Origin: an uncultured Bacteroides sp.
Lineage (GTDB): Bacteria; Bacteroidota; Bacteroidia; Bacteroidales; Bacteroidaceae
Assembly: GCF_910586915.1 (NCBI RefSeq)
Contig: NZ_CAJULN010000008.1
Span: forward strand, 1-64,000
Reading direction: 5' to 3'
Length of the DNA: 64,000 nucleotides
Below are positions 25,250-34,316 of this stretch, in pieces (within the stretch, counting starts at the first letter, position 1; each line of letters starts with the position of its first letter). The position numbers and the translations under genes are program-made. Under the pieces are notes generated by a model, which saw nothing but the letters and a program-made list of their open reading frames with translations, was not told the origin of the DNA and made no database searches.

Positions 25250-27253
25250 ATGAAAAAGATTCTAAATGCTTTATTCTTAACGCTGCTTGCGGTGTTTACA
25301 TTTAGTTCATGTAGTGATGTTCCTGCTCCTTATGATATATTGGGAGAAGGTGATGTTCCGGGGCTTACAGGTGGTGGCACTAAGGAAGATCCATATAATA
25401 TTGAAACCGCACAGAAGAAACAAGACGGTTCTATTGCTTGGGTACAAGGATATATTGTAGGTTGTGTAGACGGAGAAGGAAAAGCGATTGCTACGGAAAG
25501 CAAGTTTGAAGCTCCTTTTACAGTGCCTTCTAATTTACTGATTGCAGATAATCCGGGTGAAACCAATCATAAGAACTGTATTCCTGTGCAGTTGGTAGGT
25601 GGTTCGGATGTTCGTATAGCATTGAACTTGGTAGATAATGCCGGAAATTTAGGCAAAGTGGTAATGATTTACGGCTCTTTGGAGAAATATTTCGGTGTAG
25701 CCGGATTGAAATCGCCAACTGCGGCTGTGTTGGACGGTGTTGAAATCGGTGAAGGAGGGTCTGAACAACCGAGTGGCAGTTTGATAGAGTTGCTTGATGC
25801 TACTAACCCCGTGAATCAAGTAGTGAATACTTTTGATGAAGCAGAAAAAGATAAAGATTATTTAAAAGAAGGTTATGTGAACTTTGCGGAAGTTGGTGGA
25901 AGAACTTGGAGAGGAAAACCGCATGAAGGCAATGGACTGATTCAGGCAACTGCTTATGGTAGTAAACAACCTTCTGTTATTTCATGGTTTGTTACTCCGG
26001 CTGTGAATGTTGCACAGATGGAAGTGAAGAAGGTTACTTTTGATTGTATCTCTGCTTATTACAAAGAAGGAACAAAACTGGAAGTTTACTTCCTTGAAAA
26101 GAATGGAAATGAATTGAATCAGACATTGTTGAATGTAGGTACTCTGCCGCAAGATGCAGATGGATATTCCGAACCTGTAACTTTAACTGGCGACTTGACT
26201 GCAATTGGAGATAAAGTAGGATTTATCGGATTTAAATATATTGGTAGTGAAGCTGCAAGTGGAACTTATCAGATTGATAATTTGTATGTGGGTGTAGAGG
26301 CTACTGAAAATCCGGAGCCGAGTCCTGGTCCCGAACCTGAAGAAAATTCTGTTTTCGTAGAAACCTTTGGAGAAACGGTTAAAACTAATACGAATGTAGC
26401 TGATTTTACAGGATGGGATAATAAAAACTTAAAATTTGAAGTTGCTAATTCTAAATGTAATATTCGTGCAAAAGCACACATGACAGATGCCAATCGTACT
26501 GAACAGACGAAAGTCAATAGTATATGGTTCCCTGCTAACAATGACCATTCTTTTACAATCTCAGGTATAGATGCTTCAAAATACAGTAAATTTATAGTTA
26601 AATATGAATTGGGTGCAAATGTGTTCAATCAAGGCACTTCTATTGATTTGAATGTATTGAAAGTTTCATTGAATGACGTGGAAGTGACTGCTGCAAGTAA
26701 AGTTGTTAGTAATGACAATAAGGATGCAAATGTCTTTTTTGATATGCAGGTGGAAATTGATGTACAGGGAACAGCTAACTCTACATTGAAATTCTCTGCG
26801 ACTGGAGCGGATAATACGATGGGATTGCTTCTTTATAATGTTAGGTTAATTGGTGTTACAGGAGACAGTGAGGAACCGGGACTTGGTGAAGCTGACGGCA
26901 CAGAAGAACATCCTTATTCAGTAGCAGATGTAATAGCATTCAATAGTACAAAAAAAGGTCCATATTATGTGAAAGCTTATATTGTAGGTTTTGCAAATGG
27001 TAAGATGGATGCTATTCAGACTTCGGACTTTGCGGGAGATACTAATATTGTAATTGCTGATCAACAAAATGAAACTGATAAAAGCAAGTTGATTCCTGTA
27101 CAATTGCCTTCTGGTACTATACGTACTGAATGGGGATTAAAATCTAATCCGGGTAAACTTGGCAAACAAGTTCTTATTAAAGCAAATTTGGAAAACTATT
27201 TCAGTGTTCCTGGGCTTAAATCTCCGACAAGTATTGTAGAAGTGGTAAAATAA
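25250..27253 (+). CDS. Lipoprotein with two DUF6359-like domains and a central choice-of-anchor-J-like region
   Basis: 667 residues, lipobox FTFSSC. Residues 40-165 and 550-667 are repeats of one module. Both begin G-T-K/E-E-D/H-PY, contain Y-(I/V)-K/Q-x-YIVG, then (L/V)-IAD-x-x-x-ET-x-x-x-x-IPVQL, and end in a L-(E/N)-x-YF-(G/S)-V-(A/P)-GLKSPT motif. Between them lie beta-sandwich regions (NTFDEAEKDKDYLKEGYVNF onward; a second one near residues 365-530) after a proline-rich linker (NPEPSPGPEPEE). It has the build of a large surface binding protein. Third gene of the TonB receptor operon; a terminator-like hairpin follows before the nuclease gene. Confidence 0.78.
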   Translation: MKKILNALFLTLLAVFTFSSCSDVPAPYDILGEGDVPGLTGGGTKEDPYNIETAQKKQDGSIAWVQGYIVGCVDGEGKAIATESKFEAPFTVPSNLLIADNPGETNHKNCIPVQLVGGSDVRIALNLVDNAGNLGKVVMIYGSLEKYFGVAGLKSPTAAVLDGVEIGEGGSEQPSGSLIELLDATNPVNQVVNTFDEAEKDKDYLKEGYVNFAEVGGRTWRGKPHEGNGLIQATAYGSKQPSVISWFVTPAVNVAQMEVKKVTFDCISAYYKEGTKLEVYFLEKNGNELNQTLLNVGTLPQDADGYSEPVTLTGDLTAIGDKVGFIGFKYIGSEAASGTYQIDNLYVGVEATENPEPSPGPEPEENSVFVETFGETVKTNTNVADFTGWDNKNLKFEVANSKCNIRAKAHMTDANRTEQTKVNSIWFPANNDHSFTISGIDASKYSKFIVKYELGANVFNQGTSIDLNVLKVSLNDVEVTAASKVVSNDNKDANVFFDMQVEIDVQGTANSTLKFSATGADNTMGLLLYNVRLIGVTGDSEEPGLGEADGTEEHPYSVADVIAFNSTKKGPYYVKAYIVGFANGKMDAIQTSDFAGDTNIVIADQQNETDKSKLIPVQLPSGTIRTEWGLKSNPGKLGKQVLIKANLENYFSVPGLKSPTSIVEVVK

Positions 27254-27276
27254 ATTGTTTGTGAGACAATAGATGA

Positions 27277-27370
27277 GGCTATCCAAAAAGTCTGAAAGTT
27301 TAAATCTATGATTGCTATTTGTAAGTAACAAGATTTGATTTTGGCTTTTTGGATGGTCTTTTTTTCTTTT
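27277..27370 (+). terminator. Terminator or attenuator between the DUF6359 and nuclease genes
   Basis: Arms atccaaaaagtc (27281-27292) and ggctttttggat (27343-27354) close a 50-base loop with an inner aaatc/gattt helix, followed by a run of T. It may end the receptor operon or reduce read-through into the nuclease gene at 27396. Confidence 0.6.
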
Positions 27371-27395
27371 AATAGTAATATATAATAGGAAGAAT

Positions 27396-28244
27396 ATGAG
27401 GAATAAAATGATTGGTGTGTGGTTAGCTTGTTTATGCTTACTATTGTTTGCTTGTGATAACGACGACAATTACGATTCCAAAAACTTCGCCACCGGCATC
27501 GTAGAACTCCCCGCCCTTCGTAATGGTGCAAACGATGTATTCTTAACCCACTCTACGATAGTCAACGGACAAAAAGTGACCACCTTTAGTACAGAGTACG
27601 ATAAGAGTAAGAAGCACTCCCGTTGGATTGCCTTCCGGTTCGACAATCAGACCCGGCTACAGACAGCAACCCGTGGCAATGAATTTATCCCAGACCCTTC
27701 GCTTGGCACAGAATACCAGCGCGTACAAGCAGATTTCGGGAGAAGAGGTTATGACAGAGGCCATCTCTGCGCTTCTGCCGACCGGCTCTACAATCAAGAA
27801 GCCAACGACCAGACTTTCTATTATACCAACATGAGCCCGCAACGAAACAATTTCAATACAGGCGTTTGGCTGGCATTGGAAGGACAAGTGCAGTCGTGGG
27901 GACGTAGCTGTACCGCTTCCGACACCTTGTACGTAGTGAAAGGCGGAACGATTGATAAGGAAGAACATATTAAGGAATATATCGGCGGCGACCGCAGCAA
28001 GCCCGTTCCCAAATATTACTACATGGCCTTATTGTTTAAGAAAGGCGAATCGTTCAAAGCGATAGCCTTTTGGATGGAACACCAAGACAGCAAACCGTCA
28101 CCAATCAGACTCGCCGACTACGCCCTTACGATAGACGAACTGGAAGAAAAAACAGGAATCGACTTTTTCCCAAGCCTGAATGATAATCTCGAAAATGCAC
28201 TTGAAGCAACTTATTCAATCAAGTCTTGGCCGGGGCTGAACTAA
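27396..28244 (+). CDS. DNA/RNA non-specific endonuclease lipoprotein
   Basis: 282 residues. The signal peptide ends in LLLFAC, so it is a lipoprotein. The NUC1/EndoG-like domain has the canonical DRGH motif (GYDRGHLCASADR) with catalytic His, and YTNMSPQRNNFNTG with the metal-binding Asn. It ends in the family tail TIDELEEKTGIDFF. Unlike the paralogue at 19446-20588 it has no BACON domain and keeps Asp before Arg-Gly-His. It probably degrades external DNA or RNA at the cell surface. A terminator hairpin inside the inverted repeat follows. Confidence 0.9.
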   Translation: MRNKMIGVWLACLCLLLFACDNDDNYDSKNFATGIVELPALRNGANDVFLTHSTIVNGQKVTTFSTEYDKSKKHSRWIAFRFDNQTRLQTATRGNEFIPDPSLGTEYQRVQADFGRRGYDRGHLCASADRLYNQEANDQTFYYTNMSPQRNNFNTGVWLALEGQVQSWGRSCTASDTLYVVKGGTIDKEEHIKEYIGGDRSKPVPKYYYMALLFKKGESFKAIAFWMEHQDSKPSPIRLADYALTIDELEEKTGIDFFPSLNDNLENALEATYSIKSWPGLN

Positions 28245-28320
28245 ACCGGAACTTAAAAGATTATCCGTTATTACGGACACATAACGCGGGATTGTTATTA
28301 AATCAAGCGATAGTACGTTG

Positions 28321-28353
28321 CCCGTCATTGACAAAATCCACGTCAATGACGGG
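28321..28353 (+). terminator. Terminator of the nuclease gene (inside repeat copy 2)
   Basis: Arms cccgtcattgac and gtcaatgacggg with a 9-base loop are followed by cttctttt. It is the same hairpin as at 14415-14447 in reverse orientation. Confidence 0.8.
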
Positions 28354-28656
28354 CTTCTTTTCATGCAAACGACTAATAATAAAGTTGTTGTCTCCTCACG
28401 GCAAACTTTCGATTTGCCATATATAAAGTTCCGACCGATTGGTTATAAACTATAATTGCAACCTTCGTTTATATAATTGCAACCTTTGTTTTTATAAACG
28501 AAGGCTTCATTTATAAAAACAAAGGTTGCATTTATAGTTTGCAATTGGTAAAAACAAAGTTTGTTGTTACCCTCCGGCAAGTTTATCTATAATAAAGGAT
28601 GACTTTATAAGGGGGCGATTGAGGGTGGGATAGCGGTAGATTGGAGTGCGATAGCC
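28321..28656 (-). repeat. Long inverted repeat, copy 2
   Basis: The reverse complement aligns with 14059-14447 end to end with substitutions and small indels. It has its own long palindrome (28447-28540; arms aaactata-ttgcaacct type) inside which extra ttgcaacctt/aaggttgc units are repeated. It begins with the nuclease gene terminator and ends 125 bp before the AAA-ATPase gene. No ORF is present in 28245-28781. Confidence 0.8.
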
Positions 28657-28718
28657 GTATCGTTGCTATGAGCAATATCAATCAATTACATAAAGATACT
28701 AAATTTCCCATATATACA

Positions 28719-28750
28719 ATTGGTTGTCAATCTTTAAATACCTATATTTG
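28719..28750 (+). promoter_or_regulatory. Promoter of the AAA-ATPase gene (ATTG - 20 bp - TATATTTG)
   Basis: The -7 element TATATTTG at 28743-28750 has an ATTG at 28719-28722 with a 20-bp spacer, as in the Bacteroides TTG/TAnnTTTG consensus. The gene starts 31 bp after the -7 box. Confidence 0.65.
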
Positions 28751-28781
28751 TCTGCATTTCATATAAATAAGAACAGGCGTT

Positions 28782-30344
28782 ATGGAACATCCTTTCAGAA
28801 TATACCCCATCGGAATACAAAGTTTTGAAGACTTGCGTAATAATAACAACGTGTATGTGGACAAGACAGAGTTGATATATCGTTTGGCAAATACCAACAA
28901 AGTCTATTTCTTGAGCCGTCCGCGCCGTTTCGGGAAAAGCCTGCTTATCTCCACGCTGGATGCTTACTTCCGTGGGAAGAAGGAACTGTTTGCAGGGTTG
29001 GCGATGGAACGCCTGGAAAAAGAATGGAATGTATATCCGGTGCTGCGCCTTGATTTCAGCATGACGAAATACACTGCCATGAGCGATTTGGAAGAGCGGC
29101 TCAATATCCAACTGCGCGAGTGGGAACGGCTGTATGGCAAAGACTCGGCAGAAGAAGGGTATGCCGCCCGTTTTTCCGGAATCATAAAAAGAGCTTACGA
29201 ACAGACGGGCAAACCGGTGGTGGTACTTATCGACGAATATGACGCTCCGCTATTGGACAGTAATCATCTTCCGGAACTGCAACAAGCCTTGCGCGAAGAG
29301 ATGCGGAAACTGTTCAGCCCCCTGAAGGCACAGGGAGAGTATCTCCGCTTTCTTTTCCTCACCGGTATAAGCAAATTCAGCCAGATGAGTATTTTCAGCG
29401 AACTGAACAATTTGCAGAACATCAGTATGCGCGACGACTATAGCGCCATCTGCGGAATTACCGAACACGAATTGCGCACGCAACTGAAAACCGATATCGA
29501 GATGATGGCGCAGGCCAACAATGAAACTTACGACGAGGCGTGCATTCATCTGAAACAGCAGTATGACGGATACCATTTCAGTAAAAGTTGTGAAGATATT
29601 TACAACCCCTTCAGCCTGTTCAACGCCTTTGCTCAAAAAAGTTATGAAAACTTTTGGTTTTCTACCGGAACGCCTACGTTCTTGATAAACATATTGCAGC
29701 AGAGCAACTTCGATATCCGAGAGTTGGACGGTGCCACTGCCACCGCCGAGCAGTTTGATGCTCCTACAAGTGTTATTACAGACCCGCTTCCCGTGCTCTA
29801 TCAGAGCGGTTATCTTACCATCAAAGAGTACGACCCCGAGTTTCAACTCTATACGCTTGCCTATCCCAATAGAGAGGTGCGGAAAGGATTTCTCGAATCC
29901 CTTATGCCTGCCTATGTGCATTTGCCTGCCCGCGAAAATACGTTTTATGTCGTTTCCTTTATTAAAGACCTGCGTGCCGGCAAGCTGACCGAGTGTTTGG
30001 AGAGGATACGCTCTTTCTTTGCCTCCATCCCGAATGATTTGGAGAATAAGCACGAAAAACATTATCAGACTATCTTTTATCTCTTGTTCCGGCTCATGGG
30101 GCAGTATGTAGACGTGGAGGTGAAGAGCGCAATTGGGCGTGCGGATGTCGTTGTGAAATTGCAGGATGCTGTCTACGTCTTTGAGTTTAAGGTAGACGGC
30201 ACGCCGCAAGAAGCGTTGGAGCAAATCAACAGCAAGGGATATGCCATACCCTATCAGCCGGATTGCCGGAAGGTCATAAAAGTAGGAGTCGCCTTCGACA
30301 GTGCGACACGGACCATCGTCGACTGGATAATTGCCGGAGAATGA
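28782..30344 (+). CDS. AAA-ATPase-like / PD-(D/E)XK nuclease superfamily protein
   Basis: 520 residues. The N-terminal AAA-ATPase-like domain has FLSRPRRFGKSLLIST (a degenerate Walker A) and VVLIDEYDAPLL (Walker B). The C-terminal domain near residues 440-500 carries a PD-(D/E)XK core: GRADVVVKL (Asp), then YVFEFKVDG (Glu-x-Lys). This family is highly multiplied in Bacteroides genomes; proposed roles in mobile-element or defence biology are unproven. It is transcribed alone from its own promoter. The Walker A lacks the usual GxxGxGK spacing (RRFGKS), which is normal for this family. Confidence 0.85.
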   Translation: MEHPFRIYPIGIQSFEDLRNNNNVYVDKTELIYRLANTNKVYFLSRPRRFGKSLLISTLDAYFRGKKELFAGLAMERLEKEWNVYPVLRLDFSMTKYTAMSDLEERLNIQLREWERLYGKDSAEEGYAARFSGIIKRAYEQTGKPVVVLIDEYDAPLLDSNHLPELQQALREEMRKLFSPLKAQGEYLRFLFLTGISKFSQMSIFSELNNLQNISMRDDYSAICGITEHELRTQLKTDIEMMAQANNETYDEACIHLKQQYDGYHFSKSCEDIYNPFSLFNAFAQKSYENFWFSTGTPTFLINILQQSNFDIRELDGATATAEQFDAPTSVITDPLPVLYQSGYLTIKEYDPEFQLYTLAYPNREVRKGFLESLMPAYVHLPARENTFYVVSFIKDLRAGKLTECLERIRSFFASIPNDLENKHEKHYQTIFYLLFRLMGQYVDVEVKSAIGRADVVVKLQDAVYVFEFKVDGTPQEALEQINSKGYAIPYQPDCRKVIKVGVAFDSATRTIVDWIIAGE

Positions 30345-30411
30345 CGGTCGGTTTGCAGCATTTTAGGATATGCTGCGTCTAATAAATAAAAAAATTTAAA
30401 TCAGTAGGATT

Positions 30412-32964
30412 ATGAAACACAGATTTTTGCTGCTATTACTATTCGCGTGTGTGGAATGTGCTGCCGGATGGGCGCAGAAAACGACCGCTTCTTCTTTTAT
30501 TATCAAAGGAGTGCTTCTCGACTCGTTGACACGGGAGGGAGAACCGTATGCCACCATCCGCATCACCCGCAAGGAGACTCCCGCCGAAGCGGTAAAGATG
30601 GCGGTGACCGGGGCAAACGGTAAGTTTCAGGAGAAACTCAATGTGCCGGCAGGCGATTATGTCATCAGCATCTCTTCGATAGGCAAAGCACCGGTAGTGC
30701 GAAGTATGACTTTGGTGCCTTCCGTCCGCACGGTCGATTTGGGAACGCTGTATTCCGCCGAAGCCACCAACGAATTGAAAGGAGTGGAGGTTGTAGCCCA
30801 GAAACCTTTGGTAAAGGTGGATGTGGATAAGATAGAGTACAACATTGAGGACGACCCCGACTCCAAATCGAATAATATTCTTGAGATGCTGCGGAAAGTC
30901 CCGCTGGTGACGGTGGACGGAGAGGATAATGTGCAGGTGAACGGCAGCAGTAGTTTCAAGATACACGTTAACGGCAAGCCCAACAGCATGATGAGCAATA
31001 ATCCCAAAGAAGTGCTGAAAAGTATGCCGGCAAATACCATCAAATACATCGAAGTGATTACTTCTCCCGGAGCAAAATACGATGCCGAGGGCGTTGGCGG
31101 TATTCTCAACATTGTGACGGTAGGCAGCGGATTCGATGGCTATACGGCAACCTTCCGTGCCGATGCGAACAACAACGGCGTCGGAGCAGGCACGTATGCG
31201 ATGGTGAAACAGGGCAAACTGACCGTTTCCCTCAATTATAATTACGACCACAACGACTCTCCGCGCAGCTACTCGGACAGCTATCGCGAGAGTTACGAAC
31301 CGGGGGCAAGAGATGAAAAATACCTGGAGTCCGAAAGTAGCTCCACTTCCAATGGGAATTTCCAATACGGCAATCTCGAAGCGAGTTATGAGATTGATAC
31401 GCTGAGGCTTTTCACGGTCGCTTTCGGAATGTATGGCAGCAACGATAAGAGCAGCAGTGGCGGGCAAACCGTCATGTATAAGTCCAACCACGAAGACGTT
31501 TCCTATCGCTATCGCACGGACAATTACGGCAAATCTTCCTGGTATTCCATCAATGGAAACATCGACTATCAGCGCACCTCCCGCATCAACAAGGAGCGGA
31601 TGGTTACTTTATCCTATAAGATCAACACACATCCCCAGACCAGTGACTCCTACAGTACGTATCAGGATATATTCCCCGACGAACAAAAAGACGACTTGGT
31701 GGAGCGCCTGCGCCTGAGAAACTACCATTCCGACGGCAAGACGAATACAATGGAACAGACCTTGCAGGCAGATTACACTACCCCGATAGGCAAACTGCAT
31801 ACCATCGAGGCGGGAGCGAAATATATTTTCCGTCGCAACAGCAGCGATAACGGGTTTTACGAAGCGGCAGGCGGCAGCGACAACTACGCCTACAACGAAA
31901 GCCGGAGCAGTGAGTACCGCCATCTCAACCATATCCTGTCTGCCTACGCGGGTTATACCTTGAAGTACAAGAACTTCTCTTTCAAACCCGGCGTCCGTTA
32001 TGAGCAAACCATCCAGCGGGTGGAGTACATCATCGGGCAGGGGGAGGACTTCCGCACGGATTTCAGCGACTTGATTCCCTCCGTTTCGTTGGGAATGAAG
32101 ATAGGCGACACTCAAAATCTGCGTGCCGGATACAATATGCGCATCTGGCGTCCGAGTATCTGGAACCTGAATCCTTATTTCGACGACCAGAATCCGATGT
32201 TCATCCGTCAGGGAAATCCTGACTTGAAGAGTGAGAAAAGCCATGCCTTCGACATTGCCTATAGTAACTTCAATGCCAAGTTCAATATCAATGTTTCGCT
32301 ACGCCATTCGTTCAATAACAACGGAATAGAACGGGTGAGCCGGCTGATAACTGCTGCGGATGGTGAAATATTTGACAACAATCCGCAACATATTGCACCC
32401 GAAGGAGCCTTGTATAGCACGTACGGTAATATCGGCAAGAACCGCGAAACAGGCCTGTCGCTTTACATGAACTGGAATGCCACTTCCAAAACCCGCATTT
32501 ATCTGAATGGGCGCGGCAACTACAGAGACCTGAAAAGCGAGGCACAGGAATTGCACAATTACGGATGGGGCGGCTCTCTCCATGGCGGTATCCAGCACAC
32601 ACTTCCTTTCAAAATCCGTTTGAGCCTGAATGGCGGTGGAAGCACACCCTACATCAGTTTGCAGGGAAAAGGTTCCGGCTATCAATATTATAGCATCGGT
32701 GTGAGCCGTTCGTTCCTAAAGGAAGAACGCTTGTCGGTCAACTTGCACTGTAGCAATATCTTTACCAAATACAGAACATACAGCAGCCGTACGGAAGATG
32801 CCAACTTTATTTCACGAAGCAGTAGCAGGTATCCCGACCGTTATGTAAGTCTCGGTGTCAGCTACCGGATTGGGGAGTTGAAAGCCAGTGTGAAGAAAGC
32901 GGCGCGAAGCATCACTAACGACGATGTGAAAGGCAGCGACGGAAATAGTGGCGGCGGTCAGTAA
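30412..32964 (+). CDS. Outer membrane beta-barrel protein, TonB-receptor-like
   Basis: 850 residues with signal peptide (FLLLLLFACVECAAGWAQ). An N-terminal carboxypeptidase regulatory-like beta-sandwich spans residues 30-115. A plug-like domain follows (NILEMLRKVPLVTVDGEDNV, YIEVITSPGAKYDAEGVGGI), then a large barrel of the outer-membrane-beta-barrel family (RAGYNMRIWRPSIWNLNPYF). Ser/Gly-rich C-terminal tail. There is no SusD partner. Genes of this type often accompany two-component or stress loci; here it stands alone. Substrate unknown. Confidence 0.82.
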   Translation: MKHRFLLLLLFACVECAAGWAQKTTASSFIIKGVLLDSLTREGEPYATIRITRKETPAEAVKMAVTGANGKFQEKLNVPAGDYVISISSIGKAPVVRSMTLVPSVRTVDLGTLYSAEATNELKGVEVVAQKPLVKVDVDKIEYNIEDDPDSKSNNILEMLRKVPLVTVDGEDNVQVNGSSSFKIHVNGKPNSMMSNNPKEVLKSMPANTIKYIEVITSPGAKYDAEGVGGILNIVTVGSGFDGYTATFRADANNNGVGAGTYAMVKQGKLTVSLNYNYDHNDSPRSYSDSYRESYEPGARDEKYLESESSSTSNGNFQYGNLEASYEIDTLRLFTVAFGMYGSNDKSSSGGQTVMYKSNHEDVSYRYRTDNYGKSSWYSINGNIDYQRTSRINKERMVTLSYKINTHPQTSDSYSTYQDIFPDEQKDDLVERLRLRNYHSDGKTNTMEQTLQADYTTPIGKLHTIEAGAKYIFRRNSSDNGFYEAAGGSDNYAYNESRSSEYRHLNHILSAYAGYTLKYKNFSFKPGVRYEQTIQRVEYIIGQGEDFRTDFSDLIPSVSLGMKIGDTQNLRAGYNMRIWRPSIWNLNPYFDDQNPMFIRQGNPDLKSEKSHAFDIAYSNFNAKFNINVSLRHSFNNNGIERVSRLITAADGEIFDNNPQHIAPEGALYSTYGNIGKNRETGLSLYMNWNATSKTRIYLNGRGNYRDLKSEAQELHNYGWGGSLHGGIQHTLPFKIRLSLNGGGSTPYISLQGKGSGYQYYSIGVSRSFLKEERLSVNLHCSNIFTKYRTYSSRTEDANFISRSSSRYPDRYVSLGVSYRIGELKASVKKAARSITNDDVKGSDGNSGGGQ

Positions 32965-32990
32965 GACGATGCGAATCGGTGTAATCATAA

Positions 32991-33030
32991 ATTAAGAGGG
33001 ATGTTCCGAAAACGGGACATCCCTCTTAAT
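32991..33030. terminator. Bidirectional terminator between barrel protein and tRNA-Leu
   Basis: Arms attaagagggatgtcc-type: attaagagggatgttcc pairs with gggacatccctcttaat with one G-U, around a short loop, with A/T-rich ends on both sides. Confidence 0.8.
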
Positions 33031-33047
33031 TTATCGATATGAAAAAG

Positions 33048-33129
33048 TGCGGATGATAGGACTCGAACCTACACGCCTCACGGCACCAGATCCTAAGTCT
33101 GGCGCGGCTACCAATTACGCCACATCCGC
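33048..33129 (-). tRNA. tRNA-Leu, anticodon UAG
   Basis: The minus strand folds into a class II cloverleaf of 82 nt. The acceptor stem is GCGGATG/CATCCGC with discriminator A. The anticodon stem CCAGA/TCTGG closes the loop CTTAGGA with anticodon TAG. A long variable arm (TGCCGTGAGGCG) and the T arm with GTTCGAGTC follow. Long variable arm plus anticodon identify leucine (CUA/CUN codons). CCA is not encoded. Confidence 0.95.
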
Positions 33130-33201
33130 CTGTGTAGCTTTTTGTTTAGCGGTGCAAAGATAGGAAGAATTTCCGATTTGGCAAACTATTCGCAGATAAA
33201 G

Positions 33202-34263
33202 TTACTCATTTAGTATCCTGAACGCCTCTTCAATCAGGGCGTCTTTCTTTTGCGACTCCGTGTCGCCTGCTGCTATTCCCTCTTCCAGAATCTTATCCAT
33301 ATTTATATATACATCCGGCTCTATCCCGTTTTCGAGAGCGTTTCCGTATTTGTCGAAGTGCGGGCTGGCAGAGAAACGGATACTCCATCCGTTGGGCAAT
33401 TCGGAAGAGAAGGGCAGTCCCGAGCCGCCGCCGGTCTGGTCACCTACCTGGAAAATTCGTTGCTCCTCGCCGTCGTTGTTTATGCTTCGCATGGCGTTGA
33501 TAAAATCGTTGGTAGCGCTGTAGCAGCGACGGTTGGTCAGCAGGACGACTTTCTTTTGCCAACGGATGCTGTTGGAGGGATGCAGGTAGATAGGCTCCAT
33601 TGCCGAAAAGTCATTGTGTCCTTTACCTGTCTTATGCCGGATGTAGCTCGTCAGAACCGGGTGGTCTGTAAATCGGGCGGCTATGCGTGAAGAGTTGGTC
33701 AGGTTGCCGCCCCCGTTGTCGCGGACATCGATAATCAGTCCGTTGCAGATTTGCAGGTAACGGAGTACTTCGTCCAAGTTGCCGTCGCCCACTCCGGCAC
33801 TGAAACTTTCGTAGCGTATATAGCCTATGTTGTTGTCGAATATCTTATACTTCAAACCGGCGGAGGTGCGATAGTCCGAACCGGCGCTTCCCAAATAGAA
33901 TTTGTAGAGAATATCCTCGCGGTAGTTCCAGGGGAATCCGTAGTACCATGCATCGTAATAAGAGACGCGGCTGGCGGAAGAGAGGTTGACGTGCCCATCT
34001 TTCAGCGTGTATAGCATCCGGCTCAGAATGTCGAACAAGTCGTCGTTGGACAGGGTCGGGATAATCAGTTTGCGGTATTCTTCGTGAACGGCGTCCCAGT
34101 CAATCCCTTTGGCTTCTAAAAAACAATATTGCTCGTCGATAATTTTCCATAATTGCTCGAAGTTGCCTACGGGGTCATTGGCGTACTCCTCCTCTCTGAT
34201 GCAACCGGCCGGAACCGACAGGCAACAGAGCAGCAAAAGCAGTTGTATAATCCTGTTTCTCAT
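33202..34263 (-). CDS. S41 family peptidase, lipoprotein
   Basis: 353 residues from the ATG at 34261-34263 (MRNRIIQLLLLLCCLSVPAG, then Cys); an earlier ATG at 34299 is not needed. A helical N-terminal domain (VGNFEQLWKIIDEQYCFLEA) is followed by the tail-specific protease core: YIRYESFSAG, LIIDVRDNGGGN, the nucleophile Ser in RRCYSATNDF, GDQTGGGSG and GIEPDVYINM. A PDZ domain is not evident, as in the shorter CtpA-like lipoproteins of Bacteroides. It probably acts in the periplasm or on the surface. It follows the DUF3316 gene by 53 bp on the same strand. Confidence 0.88.
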   Translation of the reverse strand: MRNRIIQLLLLLCCLSVPAGCIREEEYANDPVGNFEQLWKIIDEQYCFLEAKGIDWDAVHEEYRKLIIPTLSNDDLFDILSRMLYTLKDGHVNLSSASRVSYYDAWYYGFPWNYREDILYKFYLGSAGSDYRTSAGLKYKIFDNNIGYIRYESFSAGVGDGNLDEVLRYLQICNGLIIDVRDNGGGNLTNSSRIAARFTDHPVLTSYIRHKTGKGHNDFSAMEPIYLHPSNSIRWQKKVVLLTNRRCYSATNDFINAMRSINNDGEEQRIFQVGDQTGGGSGLPFSSELPNGWSIRFSASPHFDKYGNALENGIEPDVYINMDKILEEGIAAGDTESQKKDALIEEAFRILNE

Positions 34264-34316
34264 TCTTGTGTATCTCTCACGCTTTGAAGTTTGCGACATA
34301 AAATATTTCTGTTCTC

